Shown in pieces: positions 59,145 to 64,000 of a stretch of 64,000 nt of DNA. The stretch comes from Actinacidiphila alni. GTDB lineage: Bacteria > Actinomycetota > Actinomycetes > Streptomycetales > Streptomycetaceae. Every line of letters begins with the position of its first letter. Within the stretch, counting starts at the first letter, position 1. The stretch lies in the NCBI RefSeq assembly GCF_900112845.1, contig NZ_FONG01000006.1, positions 310,001 through 374,000 on the forward strand, in the 5' to 3' direction. The position numbers were made by a program, and so were the translations under genes. The notes beneath the pieces are model-generated. The model made no database searches. It worked only from the letters and a program-made list of their open reading frames with translations, and was not told the DNA's origin.

Positions 59145-62100
59145 ATGTCCAGTCGCAGCAGTCTCGACGCGTTCTCCCCGGCCACCCGCGCGTGGTTCAC
59201 GGGGGCGTTCAGCGAGCCCACCGACGCCCAGGCCGGGGCGTGGACGGCGATCGCCGAGGGCTCCGACGTGCTGGTCGTCGCACCGACCGGCTCGGGCAAG
59301 ACGCTGGCCGCCTTCCTCGCCGCCCTCGACCGGCTCGCCAGCACCCCGCCGCCGGCCGAGGCACGGCGCCGCTGCCGGGTGCTGTACGTCTCGCCGCTCA
59401 AGGCGCTCGCGGTGGACGTCGAGCGCAATCTGCGCAGCCCGCTCGCCGGACTGCGGCAGGAGTCGGTGCGTCTCGGGCTGCCCGAGCCCGAGGTACGGGT
59501 CGGCATCCGGTCGGGCGACACCCCGCCCGCGGAGCGGCGCGCGCTGGTGACGCGACCGCCGGACATCCTCATCACCACCCCGGAGTCGCTGTTCCTGATG
59601 CTCACCTCCGCGGCCCGCGAGGCGCTGAGCGGGGTGGAGACGGTGATCCTGGACGAGGTGCACGCGGTGGCGGGCACCAAGCGCGGCGCGCATCTGGCGC
59701 TGACGCTTGAGCGGCTGGACGAGATCCTGGACCGGCCCGCCCGCCGGATCGGGCTGTCGGCGACGGTCCGGCCGGTGGAGGAGATCGCCCGCTATCTGTC
59801 GCCGCAGCGCAAGGTGACCATCGTCCAGCCGCCGTCGCAGAAGCGCTTCGACCTGTCCGTGGTCGTGCCGGTCGAGGATCTGGGCGAGCTGGGCGGCTCG
59901 CCGGTGGCCGACCACACCGGGCCCGCGGCCGGTCCGGCCGAGCGTGCGTCGATCTGGCCGCATGTGGAGGAGCGGATCGCCGACCTGGTGCAGGCGCACC
60001 GCTCCACCATCGTCTTCGCCAATTCGCGCCGGCTGGCGGAGCGGCTGTGCAACCGGCTCAATGAGATCGCCTACGAGCGGGCCGAGGGCGAGCCGCCGCC
60101 CGAGGCGCACTCCCCCGCTGAAGTCATGGCCCAGTCGGGCGCGGCCAAGGGCGCGCCGCCGGTGCTGGCCAGGGCCCATCACGGCTCGGTGTCCAAGGAG
60201 CAGCGGGCGCTGGTCGAGGAGGACCTGAAGGCCGGGCGGCTGCCCGCGGTCGTGGCGACCTCCAGCCTGGAGCTGGGCATCGACATGGGCGCGGTCGACC
60301 TGGTGGTGCAGGTGGAGTCGCCGCCGTCGGTGGCATCCGGTCTCCAGCGGGTCGGCCGTGCCGGACACCAGGTGGGCGCGGTCTCCACGGGCGTGGTCTT
60401 CCCCAAGTACCGCGGTGATCTGGTGCAGTCCGCGGTGGTGACCGAGCGGATGCGGGAGGGCGCCATCGAATCGCTGCGGGTGCCCGCCAATCCGCTGGAC
60501 GTCCTGGCCCAGCAGATCGTGGCGATGACCGCGCTCGACACCTGGGACGTGGACGATCTGCTGGCGCTGGTACGGCGGGCGGCGCCCTTCGCCTCGCTGC
60601 CGCACTCCGCCTATGTGGCGGTGCTCGACATGCTGGCCGGCCGCTATCCGTCGGACGCCTTCGCCGAATTGCGCCCGCGCCTGGTGTGGGACCGGGTGGC
60701 GAACACGGTGACCGGCCGGCCGGGCGCGCAGCGGCTCGCCGTCACCTCGGGCGGCACCATCCCGGACCGCGGGTTGTTCGGGGTGTTCCTGGCGGGCGCC
60801 GACCCGAAGAAGGGCGGTGGGCGCGTCGGCGAGCTGGACGAGGAGATGGTGTACGAGTCGCGGGTCGGCGATGTCTTCACCCTCGGCACCACCTCCTGGC
60901 GGATCGAGGACATCACCCGCGACCGGGTGCTGGTCTCACCCGCGCCCGGGGTGCCCGGGCGGCTGCCGTTCTGGAAGGGCGACCAGCTCGGCCGGCCGCT
61001 CGAACTCGGGCGCGCGCTGGGCGCGTTCCTGCGTGAGGTGGGGGCGCTGGAGCCGGAGCCGGCCCGGCAGCGGCTGACCTCGGCCGGCCTGGACACCTGG
61101 GCGTCGGACAATGTGCTGTCGTATCTGGCCGAGCAGCGGCAGGCGTGCGGGCACGTGCCGGACGACCGGACGATCGTGGTCGAGCGGTTCCGTGACGAGC
61201 TGGGCGACTGGCGGGTGGTGATCCACTCCCCCTTCGGTGCGCAGGTGCATGCCCCGTGGGCGCTGGCGCTCGGCGCCCGGCTCCAGGAGCGGTACGGCCT
61301 GGACGCGCAGGCGATGCACGCCGACGACGGCATTGTGCTGCGGCTGCCGGACGCCGATCTGATGGGCCTCGATCTGCTGGACGCCGATCCCGTGCAGCGC
61401 GGGGCGGAGTTCGACCCCGAGCAGTCTCCGGTCGGCGCCGCCGATGTCGCCTTCGACAAGGGCGAAGTGGAGCAGTTGGTCACCGAGCAGGTGGGCGGCT
61501 CCGCGCTCTTCGCCTCCCGGTTCCGGGAGTGCGCCGCGCGCGCCTTGCTGCTGCCGCGCCGCGACCCGGGCAAGCGCACCCCGCTGTGGCAGCAGCGTCA
61601 GCGCGCCTCGCAACTGCTCCAGGTGGCCTCGGAATTCGGCTCTTTCCCGATCGTCCTCGAAGCGGTCCGCGAGTGTCTCCAGGACGTCTTCGACGTGCCG
61701 GGCCTGGTGGAGCTGATGGGCGACATCGAGGCGCGCCGGGTGCGGCTGGTCGAGGTCACCACACCCGAGCCGTCGCCCTTCGCGCGCTCGCTGCTGTTCG
61801 GTTACGTGGCGCAGTTCCTCTACGAGGGCGATTCTCCGCTGGCGGAGCGGCGGGCTGCGGCGCTGTCGCTGGACTCGCGGCTGCTGGCGGAGCTGCTCGG
61901 CCAGGCGGAGCTGCGGGAGCTGCTGGACGCCGATGTGCTGGCCGAGTTGGACCGCGAATTGCAGTGGCTGACCGAGGACCGGCGGATCAAGGATGCCGAG
62001 GGTGTCGCGGACCTGTTGCGGGTGCTCGGACCGCTGACCGGCGCGGAGTTGACCGCGCGGGGCGCCGAACTGCCGTGGGCGCAGGAGCTGGAGGCGGCCC

Positions 62101-63788
62101 GGCGGGCGATCCGGGTGCGGATCGGCGGGGCGGAGCGCTGGGCGGCGGTCGAGGACGCGGGCCGGCTGCGGGACGCGCTCGGTACGGCCCTGCCGGTGGG
62201 GGTGCCAGTGGCGTTCACCGAACCGGTGAAGGACCCGCTGGGCGACCTGCTCGCCCGGTACGCGCGCACGCACGGGCCGTTCACCACCAAGGAGGCGGCC
62301 GAGCGCTTCGGCCTGGGCAGCGCCGTGGTCGACGGCACGCTGCACCGGCTGACGGCGGCCGGCCGGATGGTGCAGGGCGAATTCCGGCCGGGCGGTGCGG
62401 GCCAGGAGTGGTGCGACGCGACAGTGCTGCGACGGCTGCGGCGCCGCTCACTGGCGGCGCTGCGCGAGGAGCTGGAGCCGGTGCCGCCCGCCACGCTCGG
62501 CGTCTTCCTGCCGCAGTGGCAGCACGTCGGCACCCATGGTCTGCGCGGTATGGACGGTCTGGTGCGGGCCGTGGAGCAGTTGCAGGGCGCGTCGGTGCCC
62601 GCGTCGGCGCTGGAGAAGCTCGTCCTGCCGTCCCGGGTGACGGGCTACAACCCGGCGATGCTGGACGAGTTGACGTCGTCCGGCGAGATCCTGTGGGCGG
62701 GGGCGGGCGCGCTGCCGGGCAAGGACGGCTGGGTGTCGCTGTATCTCGCGGACAACGCCCCGCTGCTGCTTCCCGAACCGCAGCCGCTGGAGCTGACCCC
62801 GCTCCACCAAGCCGTGCTGGCGGCGCTGTCCGGGGGCTACGGCCTGTTCTTCCGGCAGATCGCCGAGCAGGTGCGGGCCGCGGGCCAGGACCCCACCGAT
62901 CCCCAACTGGCCGACGCCGTATGGGATCTTGCCTGGTCGGGGCGGTTGACCAATGACACGCTCGCGCCGCTGCGGGCGCTGCTCGGTTCCGGGCGCACGG
63001 CCGGGTCCACCGCGCACCGGGCGCCGCGGGCGGTGCCGCGCGGCCGGTACAGCTCACTGGCGACCCGGGCGCCGCGCGCCACCGCGTCCCGCACGGGCCC
63101 GCCGACCACCGCGGGCCGCTGGGCGCTGGTGCCGCCGGCGGAGCCGGACGCCACACTGCGGGCGCACGCCCTGACCCATACGCTGCTCGACCGGCACGGC
63201 GTGGTGACCCGGGGCGCGGTGGCGGCCGAGGGGGTCACGGGCGGATTCTCCGCCGCCTACCGGGTGCTGGCGGCCTTCGAGGAAACGGGCCAGGCCAGAC
63301 GCGGCTATGTGGTGGAGGGGCTGGGCGCCGCCCAGTTCGCGATGGACGGCGCGGTCGACCGACTGCGTTCCCTGAGCACCGCGCGGGAGCGCGAGGAGGA
63401 GCGGGCCGGCCGGGCCCGTACGGTGGTGCTGGCCGCGGCCGACCCGGCGAACGCCTACGGCGCCGCGCTGCCCTGGCCCGAGCAGCCCGCGGGCGTCACC
63501 CACAAGCCCGGCCGCAAGGCGGGCGCGCTGGTGGTCCTGGTCGACGGCGAGCCCGCGCTCTATGTGGAGCGCGGCGGGAAGACGCTGCTGGCCTGGCCCG
63601 AGGACGAGATACGCCTGCAGGCCGCGGCGGACGCGCTGGCGCTGGCCGTCCGCGAGGGGGCGCTCGGCCGCCTCACGGTGGAGCGGACCAACGGGGAGTC
63701 GGCTCTCACCTCCCCGCTCGGCCGGGCCCTGGAGGCGGCGGGTTTCCACGCCACCCCGCGCGGCCTGCGCCTGCGGGACGGCGGCTGA
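59145..63788 (+). CDS. lhr: Large Lhr-type ATP-dependent helicase
   Basis: 1547 aa, the full length of actinobacterial Lhr. The helicase core has PTGSGKT, YVSPLKALAVDVERNL, LITTPESL, ILDEVHAV, SAT, VFANSRRLAERL, VATSSLELGIDMGAVD and RVGRAGHQ. The Lhr winged-helix and beta-barrel parts follow, then a long C-terminal domain (from about residue 900) with the RRSLAALREELEPVPPATLGVFLPQWQHVG pattern typical of Lhr-CTD. Mycobacterial Lhr unwinds RNA-DNA hybrids and is induced by DNA damage. ATG 59145 is favoured over 59136 because of its distance to the -10. Confidence 0.95.
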   Translation: MSSRSSLDAFSPATRAWFTGAFSEPTDAQAGAWTAIAEGSDVLVVAPTGSGKTLAAFLAALDRLASTPPPAEARRRCRVLYVSPLKALAVDVERNLRSPLAGLRQESVRLGLPEPEVRVGIRSGDTPPAERRALVTRPPDILITTPESLFLMLTSAAREALSGVETVILDEVHAVAGTKRGAHLALTLERLDEILDRPARRIGLSATVRPVEEIARYLSPQRKVTIVQPPSQKRFDLSVVVPVEDLGELGGSPVADHTGPAAGPAERASIWPHVEERIADLVQAHRSTIVFANSRRLAERLCNRLNEIAYERAEGEPPPEAHSPAEVMAQSGAAKGAPPVLARAHHGSVSKEQRALVEEDLKAGRLPAVVATSSLELGIDMGAVDLVVQVESPPSVASGLQRVGRAGHQVGAVSTGVVFPKYRGDLVQSAVVTERMREGAIESLRVPANPLDVLAQQIVAMTALDTWDVDDLLALVRRAAPFASLPHSAYVAVLDMLAGRYPSDAFAELRPRLVWDRVANTVTGRPGAQRLAVTSGGTIPDRGLFGVFLAGADPKKGGGRVGELDEEMVYESRVGDVFTLGTTSWRIEDITRDRVLVSPAPGVPGRLPFWKGDQLGRPLELGRALGAFLREVGALEPEPARQRLTSAGLDTWASDNVLSYLAEQRQACGHVPDDRTIVVERFRDELGDWRVVIHSPFGAQVHAPWALALGARLQERYGLDAQAMHADDGIVLRLPDADLMGLDLLDADPVQRGAEFDPEQSPVGAADVAFDKGEVEQLVTEQVGGSALFASRFRECAARALLLPRRDPGKRTPLWQQRQRASQLLQVASEFGSFPIVLEAVRECLQDVFDVPGLVELMGDIEARRVRLVEVTTPEPSPFARSLLFGYVAQFLYEGDSPLAERRAAALSLDSRLLAELLGQAELRELLDADVLAELDRELQWLTEDRRIKDAEGVADLLRVLGPLTGAELTARGAELPWAQELEAARRAIRVRIGGAERWAAVEDAGRLRDALGTALPVGVPVAFTEPVKDPLGDLLARYARTHGPFTTKEAAERFGLGSAVVDGTLHRLTAAGRMVQGEFRPGGAGQEWCDATVLRRLRRRSLAALREELEPVPPATLGVFLPQWQHVGTHGLRGMDGLVRAVEQLQGASVPASALEKLVLPSRVTGYNPAMLDELTSSGEILWAGAGALPGKDGWVSLYLADNAPLLLPEPQPLELTPLHQAVLAALSGGYGLFFRQIAEQVRAAGQDPTDPQLADAVWDLAWSGRLTNDTLAPLRALLGSGRTAGSTAHRAPRAVPRGRYSSLATRAPRATASRTGPPTTAGRWALVPPAEPDATLRAHALTHTLLDRHGVVTRGAVAAEGVTGGFSAAYRVLAAFEETGQARRGYVVEGLGAAQFAMDGAVDRLRSLSTAREREEERAGRARTVVLAAADPANAYGAALPWPEQPAGVTHKPGRKAGALVVLVDGEPALYVERGGKTLLAWPEDEIRLQAAADALALAVREGALGRLTVERTNGESALTSPLGRALEAAGFHATPRGLRLRDGG

Positions 63789-64000
63789 CCGGGCACCCCG
63801 CGACGCGGCGCGCCGGGCGGGACCACGGCCATCGGGCGGCCCGGGACCAGCAACCGGGAGTCCGGACCCAGGGACCGGGAGCGGGCGGAAACACGCGGGC
63901 ACGGCGCCGCGCGGGTGTCGCGCGACGCCGTGCGGTGGGGACGGGGTGCGGGGCGATGCTGGGGGTGCCGCGCCCAGCCCGGCGTTCTCACACGGCCCGC
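63789..64000. other. Right-end intergenic sequence
   Basis: No credible gene is seen here. Besides the hairpin at 63899-63933 there is only GC-rich sequence without a start and coding bias. The next gene would lie outside the window. Confidence 0.6.
63899..63933 (+). terminator. Terminator downstream of lhr
   Basis: GCACGGCG and CGCCGTGC, with an inner CGCGCG/CGCGCG stem and one C-A mismatch, fold around a 5-nt loop. It lies about 110 bp past the lhr stop, without a T-tract. Confidence 0.7.

Noticed and set aside
63560..63991. Minus-strand open frame at the right end
   Set aside because: Arg/Pro-rich, antisense to the lhr 3' end, no ribosome site and no recognisable domain.

Overview
The window is chromosomal DNA of a high-GC actinomycete, almost certainly a Streptomyces. 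It carries hrdB (principal sigma factor), nrdR-nrdJ, lexA, hflX, an rsh gene, dapF, miaA, miaB and recX-recA in the order known from the hrdB-to-recA core region of Streptomyces chromosomes. Third-codon-position GC is very high, GTG starts are common, and many promoters look leaderless. No rRNA, tRNA, CRISPR array, insertion sequence or prophage is visible. This is conserved core chromosome with a few accessory inserts.

Layout. 0-7.6 kb: start of a GyrB/ParE-type gene, a DUF7455 zinc protein, a secreted trypsin-like protease, hrdB, a FadR-type regulator, a one-piece ABC ATPase-permease and a Nudix regulator. 7.6-15.4 kb: glycogen-debranching-like glycosidase, proline iminopeptidase-like hydrolase, DUF4192 protein, RecQ-like helicase and a conserved hypothetical. 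15.4-21.3 kb: a hypothetical, rnhB, ADP-ribosylglycohydrolase, histidine phosphatase, a divergent SDR/TetR pair with two matching operators, a decayed ECF sigma factor gene and a YdbC/DUF4937-like protein. 21.4-28.5 kb: nrdJ, nrdR, lexA and a DinG-like helicase. 28.6-31.6 kb: a small FHA/Ser-Thr-kinase signalling island. 31.7-36.1 kb: a three-gene NIS siderophore locus. 36.3-50.5 kb: secreted protease, hflX, rsh, dapF, miaA, miaB, a TAXI-type binding protein and a two-component system. 50.8-63.8 kb: FAD monooxygenase, recX-recA, AI-2E permease, DUF3046, a toroid protein, AzlCD with its AraC regulator, and a full-length Lhr helicase.

The strongest regulatory signal is shared by the DNA-repair genes. 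recA, the RecQ-like helicase, the DinG-like helicase and Lhr all have the LexA-independent DNA-damage promoter motif (TGTCRGTG-N8--10, the RecA-NDp/PafBC type). In three of them (recQ-like, recA, lhr) a perfect TTATCCACA DnaA-box-like sequence, inside a common GAGTTATCCACA 12-mer, lies 24-25 bp upstream of TGTC in the same orientation. lexA and recA also carry ordinary SOS boxes. The window thus shows two layers of damage control, plus a composite promoter architecture that I do not know to have been described.

Other points of interest are the orphan NIS siderophore locus without hydroxylase, decarboxylase, transporter or iron box; the NYN/PIN-like-FHA protein paired with a kinase and a second FHA protein; and a TAXI binding protein next to a two-component system with no TRAP permease.
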